Position numbers and translations under genes: made by a program | Notes under the pieces: generated by a model | Told to the model about the DNA's origin: nothing | The model's input: the letters and a program-made list of their open reading frames with translations, nothing else | Database searches by the model: none | Assembly: GCA_913046335.1 (NCBI GenBank) | Contig: CAJWSU010000003.1 | Location: 40,936-104,935, forward strand | Origin: TMED109 sp002684605 | Lineage (GTDB): Bacteria > Pseudomonadota > Alphaproteobacteria > TMED109 | Direction: 5' to 3' | Length of the DNA stretch: 64,000 bases | Part shown: positions 7,451-16,072 of the stretch, one piece after another | How the letters are laid out: every line of letters starts with the position of its first letter | How positions within the stretch are numbered: the stretch's first letter is position 1

Positions 7451-8423
7451 ATAAGACGATTCTATCTGGTGGCCTATGTCCATTAAGTAATGTCTGAATA
7501 TTTATTATTACTTTTTCACCCATCTCTATTCTTGCTTCCACCGTAGCAGAGCCCATATGAGGTAATAATACCGTATTTGGTGCTCCCAGTAGAACTTCAC
7601 TAACTGAAGGCTCTCTCTCAAATACGTCTAACCCTGCTCCTGCTATTTTTCCTATGGAAAGTAACTCAGCTAATGCTTCTTCATTTACTACTTTACCCCT
7701 AGAAGTATTGATAATATATGCATGAGGTTGTAAAGTAGATAATCTTGCACGTGATAATAAGTGGTATGTTTCAGGTGTGCTAGGACAATTAATAGATATA
7801 ATATCCATCTTAGGTAACATTTGATCTAAATCTTCCCAATATGTCGCTTGATGAGACTCTTCTATAACATCAGGTAGTCTATTACGGTTATGATAATGAA
7901 CATTTAAACCAAAGCCAATTGCTCTCCTAGCAACTGCTTGTCCAATAGACCCCATACCAATTATACCTAGCCTTTTTCCCCAAATTCTTCTACCCATCAT
8001 ATGAGTGGGGCTCCAACCTTCCCATTTACCAGACCTAATTAAATTTTCACCTTCTATAACTTTTCGAGGCACTGCCAATAACAAACCCATTACCATATCT
8101 GCCGTATCTTCAGTTAAAACACCTGGAGTATTAGTCACTATAATTTTTTTTTTCTGTGCAGCTACTAAATCTAAATGATCAGTTCCATTGCCAAAATTAG
8201 CTATTAATTTTAGCTTGCTAGAAGCATTCTCAATAACATCTTTATCAATTATGTCTGTTACTGTAGGTACTAATATATCTGCTTCTTTAACAGCATCTAT
8301 TAATTGGTTTTTACTAAAAGGTTTATCATCTAAGCTTAATTTCGTATTAAATAGCTCCATCAAACGGGCCTCTACAAGCTCTGGAAGCCTTCTTGTTACT
8401 ATTACTAGAGGTTTTGCTGACAT
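7449..8423 (-). CDS. D-2-hydroxyacid dehydrogenase (glyoxylate/hydroxypyruvate reductase-like)
   Basis: The family reduces 2-oxoacids such as glyoxylate or hydroxypyruvate with NAD(P)H. The 324-residue protein has the dinucleotide-binding GIIGMGSIGQAVARRA (about 152-167). The catalytic triad residues are all present: Arg in NTSRGKVVNEEAL, Glu in GLDVFEREP and His in LLPHMGSAT. Length and domain order match the family. The ending PPDRIVL is typical of alphaproteobacterial glyoxylate reductases. The gene is divergent from the SH3-protein gene. Substrate choice is not provable from sequence. Confidence 0.88.
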   Translation of the reverse strand: MSAKPLVIVTRRLPELVEARLMELFNTKLSLDDKPFSKNQLIDAVKEADILVPTVTDIIDKDVIENASSKLKLIANFGNGTDHLDLVAAQKKKIIVTNTPGVLTEDTADMVMGLLLAVPRKVIEGENLIRSGKWEGWSPTHMMGRRIWGKRLGIIGMGSIGQAVARRAIGFGLNVHYHNRNRLPDVIEESHQATYWEDLDQMLPKMDIISINCPSTPETYHLLSRARLSTLQPHAYIINTSRGKVVNEEALAELLSIGKIAGAGLDVFEREPSVSEVLLGAPNTVLLPHMGSATVEARIEMGEKVIINIQTLLNGHRPPDRIVL

Positions 8424-8530
8424 AAATACCTTTATATATTATATAGAAATAAAAATACGATATTTTTTTATTAGATTAAAATAAAAAATAATATAATGAT
8501 GTATTATATATTACAAAGGATAAATAAAAT

Positions 8531-9049
8531 TTGAATGAATTATTAAATATGTTTTTTAAGACTACACATATAATATTATTAAATATTTTTGTATTTATCT
8601 TTTCAACTAATATTGCATTGACTGAAGAAAAGATAAAAGCCTCTCAGCAGTTTAAGTCCATTAAGAGCAATAATGCTAATATGAGGGTTGGTCCTGGCGA
8701 TAGATTTGAAATATTATGGAATTTTAAAAAAAAAGGGTTACCAATAAAAATTCACAAAAAATTTGAGCATTGGTATCAGATAGAAACTCCTGATGGGTCA
8801 ATAGGATGGATGTGGCGTAATTTAATATCTAATAAACAAAAAACTATTATTTTTTTAAAAAATGAAAATGTATATAAAGATAAAAATGAAGAGTCAAATA
8901 TAATTGCAAATGTTGATAAAAATAGTATTTTAATAATACATTATTGTAACAATAAATGGTGTAAAGTAGAATCAAAAAAATATAAAATATTAGGTTTTGT
9001 TAAAAATAATAATAATATATGGGGCGCTTATGTTTCTAATCGCAAATAA
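8531..9049 (+). CDS. Exported SH3-domain protein
   Basis: The 172-residue protein has an N-terminal hydrophobic signal segment (about residues 9-33, ending FSTNIALT). A bacterial SH3 repeat follows, marked by NMRVGPGDRFEILW and the later DGSIGWMWRNLIS, then a second, less clear SH3-like segment with HYCNNKWCKVES. Such domains usually act in the periplasm on or near the cell wall. The TTG at 8531 is chosen because AAAGGA (8515-8520) lies at proper spacing; the in-frame ATG at 8549 is the alternative. A gene of this kind next to a hydroxyacid dehydrogenase and Irr is common in alphaproteobacteria. Confidence 0.78.
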   Translation: MNELLNMFFKTTHIILLNIFVFIFSTNIALTEEKIKASQQFKSIKSNNANMRVGPGDRFEILWNFKKKGLPIKIHKKFEHWYQIETPDGSIGWMWRNLISNKQKTIIFLKNENVYKDKNEESNIIANVDKNSILIIHYCNNKWCKVESKKYKILGFVKNNNNIWGAYVSNRK

Positions 9050-9149
9050 CTTTTTATACTAACTTCCCTTTTATCTTATAAAAAAATCTAAGTAATTAAC
9101 TTTCTGCTTTCAGCTATCTATAATATTTAGGATGATAAATATAAAGTTT

Positions 9150-9554
9150 TTATTTATTTTTAATAGATATAATTAATTCTATATCAGATACTATTTTATT
9201 CTTTGGCGGAGTTGGAATACCTTGAATTTTTATTAGATCTTTAGAAATATCTATTAAAGAGTTATTGCTTTTATCAAAAAAATGATGGTGGTCTGTAATA
9301 TTTGTATCAAAATAATTCTGTCTTGCATTTATCTTCACCTGCCTTAAAAAACCTAAATTAGTTAAATGATGTAAAGTATTATAAACCGTTGCTAATGAAA
9401 CATTATCTCCTGTATCTAAAATTTCTTTATGCAAACTTTCTGCACTTACATGCCTATTTCCATATTTATATATATTAGCAACAAGAGAGACTCTTTGCTT
9501 TGTGGGCCTAAGATTAGCCTCTTTTAACATTTTCGATGCGTCAATATCAATCAT
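9150..9554 (-). CDS. irr: Fur-family iron/heme response regulator Irr
   Basis: Irr represses or activates genes according to heme availability and is the main iron regulator in many alphaproteobacteria. The 134-residue protein has the Fur winged-helix region (RPTKQRVSLVANIY, then VSLATVYNTLHHL) and the triple histidine DHHHFF (about residues 88-93) that in Irr takes part in heme binding. There are no cysteines at all, so both the Cys-based heme motif seen in Bradyrhizobium Irr and Fur-type zinc cysteines are absent. This matches the Irr branch rather than Fur or Zur. It is a single gene, transcribed towards the SH3 gene and followed by the NosR-like gene further upstream. Confidence 0.85.
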   Translation of the reverse strand: MIDIDASKMLKEANLRPTKQRVSLVANIYKYGNRHVSAESLHKEILDTGDNVSLATVYNTLHHLTNLGFLRQVKINARQNYFDTNITDHHHFFDKSNNSLIDISKDLIKIQGIPTPPKNKIVSDIELIISIKNK

Positions 9555-9620
9555 TTACATATCCATTTTAAAGCTCTTATAGATTAATACTATAAATGGG
9601 TTTCAACAAATATACAATTT

Positions 9621-11843
9621 TCATAGATTTTTAAGCCTTGCTACGAGGGGGGGGCATTTATGTTTGTCAAAATACATAACCTGACAATCTAAGCATTGAA
9701 AACACTCATTCATATCAATTGCTCCATTTAACTTAATTGCTTGTGTAGGGCATTCCTGATTACAAGCCTTGCAGGGACTCCCGCATTCTTTTCTTCTGTG
9801 TAAAAAATTAAATATTCTTACTTTACCTATAATTGCTGCTGCTGCACCAAGCGGACATAAAAAACGGCAATAAGCTCTCTCTATAAATAAACCAGAGCCT
9901 AATATGATTAATACCCATACTAAAGCAATAATAGGGGCATTAAACCTAAATGTTATTGCACTTTTAAATGGTTCTATAGCACTAGCAGTTAAACCTAAAT
10001 CAAAAGAATATAAAAATAATGACCCCAACAGTGCGAGTAGAATGTATTTTACTTTTTTAAGGGATAAATCTTTTTTTGTATTTAACCTTTTTTGTTTAAT
10101 GCCTATGGATAAGGCAATTTTATTTAATAGTTCTTGAAGGGCTCCAAATGGACATAGCCACCCACAAAATAAAGCACGTCCCCATATTGGCATACTTAAC
10201 AGAGCTCCTAATCCAATTATTACTATGGCAGGTTCAGCCAAGAAAGAACTGAATCCTTTTCCATCAAATATTGCTTGAATGAATGCTGCTAAATGAATAA
10301 TACTTACTTGTCCTCCTACAACCCAACCTAGCCACATTAGTACCCATGATAAAAATAAAATTCTAATGAACTGATGTATTTTTCTATTCTTTGTATAAAA
10401 ATCTTTAAAGATTAGTAAAGCTGCTGCCAATAAAACTGTTAATAAGGATAGGATTACAGTAGATGACTTATTATACCATGTATCCTTCCAATTATATTCA
10501 TTGTCAATTTTTTCTATATTTGCGTTTTTGTTTATATACTGATCAGGAATTTTATAAGTCATCATAAAATTAATTGTGTTATTTTCTTTATATTCCAATT
10601 CTTTTGCAGCTTTTATAAACAACTGTAAATCTATATTTTTGGAAGGATGCAAATTTTGAGCTTTTGAGAAATAAAATAATCCTTGCTCTATAAGGTCTGG
10701 AGCATTTTTTGCATGATTAAATGGTAAAGGTTTGTACATATTTGGAGTTAATTTAAAAATTTTGCCATCTTGCTTAATCTTTAAATTAGGTATTGGTTGT
10801 TCAGTTCCATTTAAGCTATCTTCATAAAACGGAGAAGGCCCTAAAAATCCTACCCATACAACTAAATCATCAACATTCCTTCCTGAAACAACATATTGAT
10901 CATACCACCTTCTTCCCAAGATATTAGACCCTATACCTTCCGGGTTTACTATAGCCATATATGATTGTTTCCAAATACCGTTCTCTTTAGATAATCTAGC
11001 AGAACGAGGAGCTTTAAAATTAACTACCTCTTCAAATTTTTTAACAATATCACCATTTGTAATTTTTAATGTACTAATAGACTGATCTTCAAGTAATTGC
11101 TTCCAGTCTTTCTGTTCAAATAGTTCTAGATTCAGCATAGTCCCTAGATCTCTATCATCTAATATTATTTTTTTATACCTTGCTACTTTTCGTGCTGCCC
11201 TCATAACAGCGTCATTTAATAAAAGAGAGGTAGTAGTAGTGCGAGAGATGCCATCTACTTGTTGCAGCTGAGATATATCGCCAGCTGTTCCTCTCATAGC
11301 AATTTTATCTCCTTCTAAAACTGAGTCTGATAAACCTAAAACAATACTTATTCCTTTGTTTATATTTATGCCTTTTAGTTGCTTTAAAAAACTGTGGAGA
11401 TCTTCGTCAGTTCTTCCTAATATAGCAATTGGTTCAGTGTGCCACATTAGTCTTACTCCTGTTATTTTTCCCTCTAAATCAATTCCTACTATTATATGAT
11501 AAGGCTTTCTAGAATAGCCTAAGCCTTCTATCCAATCGTAAGTTTCAAAAACATAACCGATTATTTTATTATTTTTTAAAATTTCTATAATAGGAGGCAT
11601 ATTTTGCGTTTGTAATACTTTACCTAAAGCCGCCCCATTCGGGAGAACAAATTTTTCTATTTCTGATTTTTTATTTCCGTTTATATATTGAGGTAGAAGC
11701 CAAGAACTATTTATTATGTTTTCATTAATACTTTTCGTTTTATTTTTATCTTTTGCTAGCATAGAAGGGGTTTGTGCATATGCCGATAAAGCAAAAATAC
11801 AATAAAATATTAAAACAAAAATTTTATATATTATATTTAACAA
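9621..11843 (-). CDS. NosR/NirI-like FMN-binding, iron-sulfur membrane protein
   Basis: The 740-residue protein has the NosR layout: an export signal (residues 1-24, ending AYAQ); a periplasmic FMN-binding domain with a threonine-rich attachment segment GISRTTTTSLLLNDA (about 200-214); several membrane helices after about residue 450; two CX3CP motifs (FCGWLCPFGALQ and YCRFLCPLGAAAA); and a C-terminal pair of 4Fe-4S clusters (CGSPCKACNQECP and CFQCLDC). In denitrifiers NosR passes electrons to nitrous oxide reductase. No nosZ, nosD or cytochrome gene lies in the window, so another electron acceptor is possible. It follows livF by 54 bases, with a 19-bp palindrome between. The end contains a run of eight cytosines on the coding strand. 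Confidence 0.85.
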   Translation of the reverse strand: MLNIIYKIFVLIFYCIFALSAYAQTPSMLAKDKNKTKSINENIINSSWLLPQYINGNKKSEIEKFVLPNGAALGKVLQTQNMPPIIEILKNNKIIGYVFETYDWIEGLGYSRKPYHIIVGIDLEGKITGVRLMWHTEPIAILGRTDEDLHSFLKQLKGININKGISIVLGLSDSVLEGDKIAMRGTAGDISQLQQVDGISRTTTTSLLLNDAVMRAARKVARYKKIILDDRDLGTMLNLELFEQKDWKQLLEDQSISTLKITNGDIVKKFEEVVNFKAPRSARLSKENGIWKQSYMAIVNPEGIGSNILGRRWYDQYVVSGRNVDDLVVWVGFLGPSPFYEDSLNGTEQPIPNLKIKQDGKIFKLTPNMYKPLPFNHAKNAPDLIEQGLFYFSKAQNLHPSKNIDLQLFIKAAKELEYKENNTINFMMTYKIPDQYINKNANIEKIDNEYNWKDTWYNKSSTVILSLLTVLLAAALLIFKDFYTKNRKIHQFIRILFLSWVLMWLGWVVGGQVSIIHLAAFIQAIFDGKGFSSFLAEPAIVIIGLGALLSMPIWGRALFCGWLCPFGALQELLNKIALSIGIKQKRLNTKKDLSLKKVKYILLALLGSLFLYSFDLGLTASAIEPFKSAITFRFNAPIIALVWVLIILGSGLFIERAYCRFLCPLGAAAAIIGKVRIFNFLHRRKECGSPCKACNQECPTQAIKLNGAIDMNECFQCLDCQVMYFDKHKCPPLVARLKNL
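9647..9654 (-). repeat. C8 homopolymer near the 3' end of the NosR-like gene
   Basis: Eight guanines on the plus strand (cytosines in the coding sense) encode the end of KCPPL close to the C-terminus of the NosR-like protein. Long G/C runs are rare in this AT-rich sequence and are prone to slippage. A slip would change only the last few residues, after the final cluster cysteine. Confidence 0.85.
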
Positions 11844-11879
11844 CTAAAACCTCCCAGAATTTTAGCTTAAAAGCTTTTT

Positions 11880-11898
11880 ATGTTATCATTGATAACAT
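11880..11898. promoter_or_regulatory. Perfect 19-bp palindrome, candidate operator
   Basis: ATGTTATCATTGATAACAT is a perfect palindrome with 9-bp arms around one central base. It overlaps the last base of the livF stop codon and lies 37 bases upstream of the NosR-like start codon. No thymine run follows on either strand, so it does not look like an intrinsic terminator. Size and symmetry fit the site of a dimeric helix-turn-helix regulator, which I cannot name. Confidence 0.5.
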
Positions 11899-12743
11899 TA
11901 AGATAGCCAGCGTTTTCTTCTTCTATAGTGTTTAATGTCTTTAAAGCTTTTTCTTCCCTTATCGCTAAGCCCTAAATAAAATTCTTTTACATCTTCATTA
12001 GAAGAAAGTTCCTCTGCACTACCCTCCATAACGACACGTCCATTTTCTAAAATATAGCCAAAGTCTGCTGTCTTCAAGGCTACTGTTGTGTTTTGTTCTG
12101 CCAATAAAAAACTAACCGACTCTTTTTTGTTTAAGTCTTTTACAATAGTAAAAATCTCTTCAACAAGCTGGGGTGCTAAACCCATTGAAGGCTCATCTAA
12201 TAAAATCATTTTTGGATTGGCCATTAATGCACGTCCTATAGCTACCATCTGTTGCTCTCCCCCAGAAGTATATCCTGCTGAAGTTTTTCTCCTTGCTTTT
12301 AGTCTAGGAAAATAATGATATGTTTTTTCTAATTGGTCAGCTATTTCAGATCTTGAGTTTTTTGATGTATATGCTCCAGTTAACAAGTTTTCTTCTACAG
12401 ACAAATGTTCAAAACAGTGCCTCCCCTCCATAACTTGTATTACACCTTTTTTTACCAAGTCATTACATGTTAATCTATCAATACGCTCTCCCATATATTC
12501 TATCGAACCTTTTGTAACCTCTCCTCTTTCAGCTCTTAATAAATTAGAAACAGCTTTTAAAGTCGTAGATTTTCCAGCTCCATTTGCACCTAGAAGAGCC
12601 ACAATTGAGCCTTCAGGGACGTTAAAGGAAACCCCCTTTAAAACTAGGATTACATGATTATATATAACCTCAACATTATTAAGTTGAAGCATATATTTAT
12701 CACTTAATTCTTCGGATTTATTTAATAAACCATCTTTAGACAA
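11898..12743 (-). CDS. livF: Branched-chain-type ABC transporter ATPase (LivF family)
   Basis: This is the second of two ATPases that energise an importer of the branched-chain amino-acid type. The Walker A is GANGAGKST (about residues 53-61), the ABC signature region reads YTSGGEQQMVAIGRALM, and Walker B is MILLDEPSMGLAP with the catalytic Glu. Length 281 is longer than a typical LivF (about 235) because of an N-terminal lead of about 20 residues and a basic C-terminal tail (GRKSFKDIKHYRRRKR). An internal Met at residue 18 could be the real start. It is the last transporter gene of the operon. Confidence 0.9.
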   Translation of the reverse strand: MSKDGLLNKSEELSDKYMLQLNNVEVIYNHVILVLKGVSFNVPEGSIVALLGANGAGKSTTLKAVSNLLRAERGEVTKGSIEYMGERIDRLTCNDLVKKGVIQVMEGRHCFEHLSVEENLLTGAYTSKNSRSEIADQLEKTYHYFPRLKARRKTSAGYTSGGEQQMVAIGRALMANPKMILLDEPSMGLAPQLVEEIFTIVKDLNKKESVSFLLAEQNTTVALKTADFGYILENGRVVMEGSAEELSSNEDVKEFYLGLSDKGRKSFKDIKHYRRRKRWLS

Positions 12744-12758
12744 AATACTTATTCCTTA

Positions 12759-14060
12759 TTAATTACAGCCAGGCGTTATTCCTTTTTCTTTTGCATAACC
12801 TGATGCAGAAGCCTCAATCATTGGCCTTACTATGCTTTGATCCGTAGCAATCCAATCCGAAGCCGGCTCAAACTCTTTACCATTCCATTTCTGAAATTTA
12901 ACAGGAGCACTTCCTTCATGATCGGAACAGCTAACTTTAAAAGTAGGAATAAAACCATCTATTCCCATTTCTTGTAATCTAGCTTCATTAAGATCTAAAT
13001 TTTCTATTCCCCACCTTACTTGTTCGCCTGACATAGGTTTATTGCCATATTTTTCGGTAGCCTTATTTATAGATTCAACGGTCATAATGCCCATTAATAC
13101 GCCCATTTTATAATTTTGCTGATGACCAACCTCTTCTTTTTCTCCAGTTCCTTCCCCTGCATCATATACATATTTTAAAATATCATCAAAAACTCTATAA
13201 TTTGAGCCAGGGTTTATTAAAGAGCTACAATTATAGCCAATCGCAGCTTTACCTGCAGGCACAGTATCTAACTCAGAACAGGCCCATATAACTCCAACAA
13301 GTTTATTTGCTGGTATTCTTGCTCTAGCTGCTTCTTTAATTGAAGTTTGGTTCATAACTCCCCATCCTCTTAAAACAACATAATCTGGCTTAAAACGCCT
13401 CACATTAAGCCAAGTTGCTTTTTGATCTAAACCAGGATGAGCTACTGGGAAACCCTTTAGCTCAAAACCATATTTTTCTGCCTGTTTTAATAAAACAGGA
13501 AGTGTTTCTTTTCCATAAGCAGAATCATGATAAACATTTGCTATTTTTAAACCTTTTAATTTGTCCATTCCGCCTACTTGCTCACCTATAAATTTAATTT
13601 TCGCTGTGGATATTGACCAATAATTAGCCATTAATGGAAAAACCCAAGGAAAAACGCTGCCGTCAGACGCATCTGTTCTACCATAACCCATAGTTATTAA
13701 TGGCATCTTATCTGCGGCTAACCTGTCAATAACAGAGTATGTCAATCCTGTTCCTAAAGGTTGAAAAACAGTAGCACCTACCTCACCTTTATTTTTTAAT
13801 CTCTCATAACACTCAACAAAACGGTCTGGCTTATAAGCTGTTTCACACTCTTCCCATGCTAGCTTAACTCCTCCTACGCCCCCGTCACGAGCATTAATCA
13901 TTTTTAAATAATCAACATATCCATTTGCTGCTGGTGCACCACTAACTCCATACGGGCCAGTTCTATATGATGTAATTGGAACAAAGTGTTCCCCAGCTAT
14001 TGCAATTGAAACTACAAAAAAAACAATAAAAGATACAACGCTTGATAAAAACTTAGACAT
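12759..14060 (-). CDS. livK: ABC transporter periplasmic substrate-binding protein (LivK-like)
   Basis: The 433-residue protein has an N-terminal signal peptide (cleavage after about residue 22, SIAIA-GE) and a periplasmic-binding fold of the Leu/Ile/Val receptor class. The start TSYRTGPYGVSGAPAANGYVDYL and the segment GGVGGVKLAWEECETAYKP are characteristic of the class. It captures the solute for the LivHM permease. Several cysteines (CETAYKPDRFVEC, WACSEL, GYNCSS) suggest periplasmic disulfides. Because the operon starts with an acyl-CoA synthetase, the ligand is more likely a carboxylic or aromatic acid than a free amino acid; that is inference. Confidence 0.9.
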   Translation of the reverse strand: MSKFLSSVVSFIVFFVVSIAIAGEHFVPITSYRTGPYGVSGAPAANGYVDYLKMINARDGGVGGVKLAWEECETAYKPDRFVECYERLKNKGEVGATVFQPLGTGLTYSVIDRLAADKMPLITMGYGRTDASDGSVFPWVFPLMANYWSISTAKIKFIGEQVGGMDKLKGLKIANVYHDSAYGKETLPVLLKQAEKYGFELKGFPVAHPGLDQKATWLNVRRFKPDYVVLRGWGVMNQTSIKEAARARIPANKLVGVIWACSELDTVPAGKAAIGYNCSSLINPGSNYRVFDDILKYVYDAGEGTGEKEEVGHQQNYKMGVLMGIMTVESINKATEKYGNKPMSGEQVRWGIENLDLNEARLQEMGIDGFIPTFKVSCSDHEGSAPVKFQKWNGKEFEPASDWIATDQSIVRPMIEASASGYAKEKGITPGCN

Positions 14061-14098
14061 TTTAAATCCTCCCTTAAAAAATTAATTACTTTATTATG

Positions 14099-15166
14099 TT
14101 AATACGGAAACGGCCATAACCTAAGCTTTTCTTTTCCTGTTTGCCATAAACGCGCTAAACCATTAGGCTCTACTATTAGAAAAAATATAATAAACGCTCC
14201 AAATACCATATACTCTATGTGAGCTATAGTTTCTGTAGAAATAGTACCGCCTGTTATCAAGGACCCTACATTGTTTAGCAATATCGGCAGTAATATCATA
14301 AAGCCTGCTCCTAAAAATGCACCGGAAACCGATCCTAAACCACCTATTACAATCATAAATAAAATTTCAAAAGATCTGGCTATATCAAAAGCCTGTGGCT
14401 CAACTGTACCTAAAACTACGTAAGCCCATAATGCTCCTGCTAATCCACAAAGAAATGAAGATACTCCGAAAGCCAACAGCTTTGTTTTCATTAAATTAAT
14501 ACCTATAGCCTCTGCAGCAATATCCATATCTCTAACAGCCATCCATGCCCTACCTATTTCTGATCGTGCTAAGTTTCTGACAAAAAATGCGCAAATAACA
14601 ACAATAGATAATACTAAAAAATATTTACTTAAGGGGTTATCTATTGCCATACCCAATAAAGTCATAGGAGGAGCGGTAATTACTCCGGATGTTGAATAAT
14701 TAGTAAACCAATCAAAATGGGTGAAGAGCCATTCTATAAAAAATTGCGCAGCTAAAGTTGCAACAGCTAAATAAAAACCCTTAATCCTTAATGAAGGAAG
14801 CCCAAATAATATTCCTATCCCTGCAGCGCAAAACCCTCCCCATAAAAAAGCAATTAAAAATGGTATTTCAGGCACTCTCACCTGTAAATTAAAGGCTGCA
14901 AAAGCTCCTACTGCCATGAAAGCTGCAGTTCCTAATGAGATTTGACCTGCATATCCCGTAAGAACATTTAAACCTAAAGCTGCTAAAGAAAGGGCTAAAA
15001 AAGGAACTAATATTGATGCAAGCCAATAATCGTTAGCAAAAAGAGGTATCACAATAAAACAAAAAATGAGCATTGCTGCCATTGCAATCCTATCTTGAAA
15101 TATTGGCAAGATAGATTGGTCTTTTTTGTATGAAGTTTTAAATTGGCCTGCTTCTCTATAAAACAT
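14099..15166 (-). CDS. livM: Branched-chain-type ABC permease (LivM family)
   Basis: Integral inner-membrane permease subunit of the importer. The 355-residue protein has about ten hydrophobic segments, the family motif GLNVLTGYAGQISLGTAAFM (about residues 65-84) and the EAA-type cytoplasmic loop ARSEIGRAWMAVRDMDIAAEAIGI that docks with the ATPases, followed by ALWAYVVLGTVEP and VIGGLGSVSGAFLGA. A soluble N-terminal lead of about 28 residues precedes the first helix. It pairs with LivH, encoded 15 bases upstream. Confidence 0.93.
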   Translation of the reverse strand: MFYREAGQFKTSYKKDQSILPIFQDRIAMAAMLIFCFIVIPLFANDYWLASILVPFLALSLAALGLNVLTGYAGQISLGTAAFMAVGAFAAFNLQVRVPEIPFLIAFLWGGFCAAGIGILFGLPSLRIKGFYLAVATLAAQFFIEWLFTHFDWFTNYSTSGVITAPPMTLLGMAIDNPLSKYFLVLSIVVICAFFVRNLARSEIGRAWMAVRDMDIAAEAIGINLMKTKLLAFGVSSFLCGLAGALWAYVVLGTVEPQAFDIARSFEILFMIVIGGLGSVSGAFLGAGFMILLPILLNNVGSLITGGTISTETIAHIEYMVFGAFIIFFLIVEPNGLARLWQTGKEKLRLWPFPY

Positions 15167-15181
15167 TATTTTTTCCTAAAT

Positions 15182-16072
15182 TTAAACACGTTCAATAATT
15201 TTTTCACCAAATATTCCTTCTGGCCTAATCATTAATACTAATAAGGCAAGCATGTAAGGGAACCAATTTTCTATGGCTCCTCCAACAAAACCGCCTAGAT
15301 AAACTTCTGCTAATTTTTCACCGCATCCTACTATTAATCCACCTAAAATTGCTCCTGGAACAGACGTAAACCCTCCTATTATCAAAACAGGTATCGCTTT
15401 AAGTGCAACAGATGAAATAGCAAATTGAACTCCTAATTTTGACCCCCAGACAGCACCAGCCACTAATGCAACTAATCCTGCTGTTGACCATACATAAATC
15501 CATATTGTTCTTAAAGGTATTCCGACTGATAAAGCTGCCTGATGATCATCCGCTACTGCTCTCAAAGCTCTACCAATCACTGTATATCTAAAAAATAAAG
15601 ATAAAACCAACACTAGTCCACCTGCAATTAATGCCGCATAAACATCAAATTTATTAATAAAAGCCTCGCCTATTTCAAAGGCATCATACTCATCTATACC
15701 CAAATCAAGAACATGGACTTTAGAATCCCAAACTAACTGGGCCATTCCCTCTATAAAATAATTAAGTCCAATTGTTGCCATAAATAAGATTATTAGATCT
15801 TGATTAACCAGTGGCCGCAATACAATTCTTTCTATAGCTATAGCCAGAATAACCATTATAATCATGGTAACTCCTACAGCTGCCAACATAGGAATACCCA
15901 TCTCTAGCAATCTGACGAAAGTCAACGCTGCAAATAAAACCATGGCTCCTTGTGCGAAGTTAAACACTCCCGAAGCTTTAAAAATCAATACAAAGCCTAA
16001 TGCTACAAGTGAATACATGACACCAGACAAAAGACCTCCTATAAAAACTTCTAAGAAAAACCACCAATCCAT
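15182..16072 (-). CDS. livH: Branched-chain-type ABC permease (LivH family)
   Basis: Second permease subunit of the importer. The 296-residue protein is strongly hydrophobic, with SGVMYSLVALGFVLIFKASGVFNFAQG near the N-terminus (given here only as a landmark region, residues 15-41), the coupling loop YTVIGRALRAVADDHQAALSVGI, and PGAILGGLIVGCGE near the end, all typical of LivH. Its ATG overlaps the livG stop as TAATG, which implies translational coupling. Confidence 0.93.
   Translation of the reverse strand: MDWWFFLEVFIGGLLSGVMYSLVALGFVLIFKASGVFNFAQGAMVLFAALTFVRLLEMGIPMLAAVGVTMIIMVILAIAIERIVLRPLVNQDLIILFMATIGLNYFIEGMAQLVWDSKVHVLDLGIDEYDAFEIGEAFINKFDVYAALIAGGLVLVLSLFFRYTVIGRALRAVADDHQAALSVGIPLRTIWIYVWSTAGLVALVAGAVWGSKLGVQFAISSVALKAIPVLIIGGFTSVPGAILGGLIVGCGEKLAEVYLGGFVGGAIENWFPYMLALLVLMIRPEGIFGEKIIERV

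Noticed and set aside
8491..8509. AT-only inverted repeat upstream of the SH3 gene
   Set aside because: Seven-base arms made only of A and T in AT-rich DNA; no further support.
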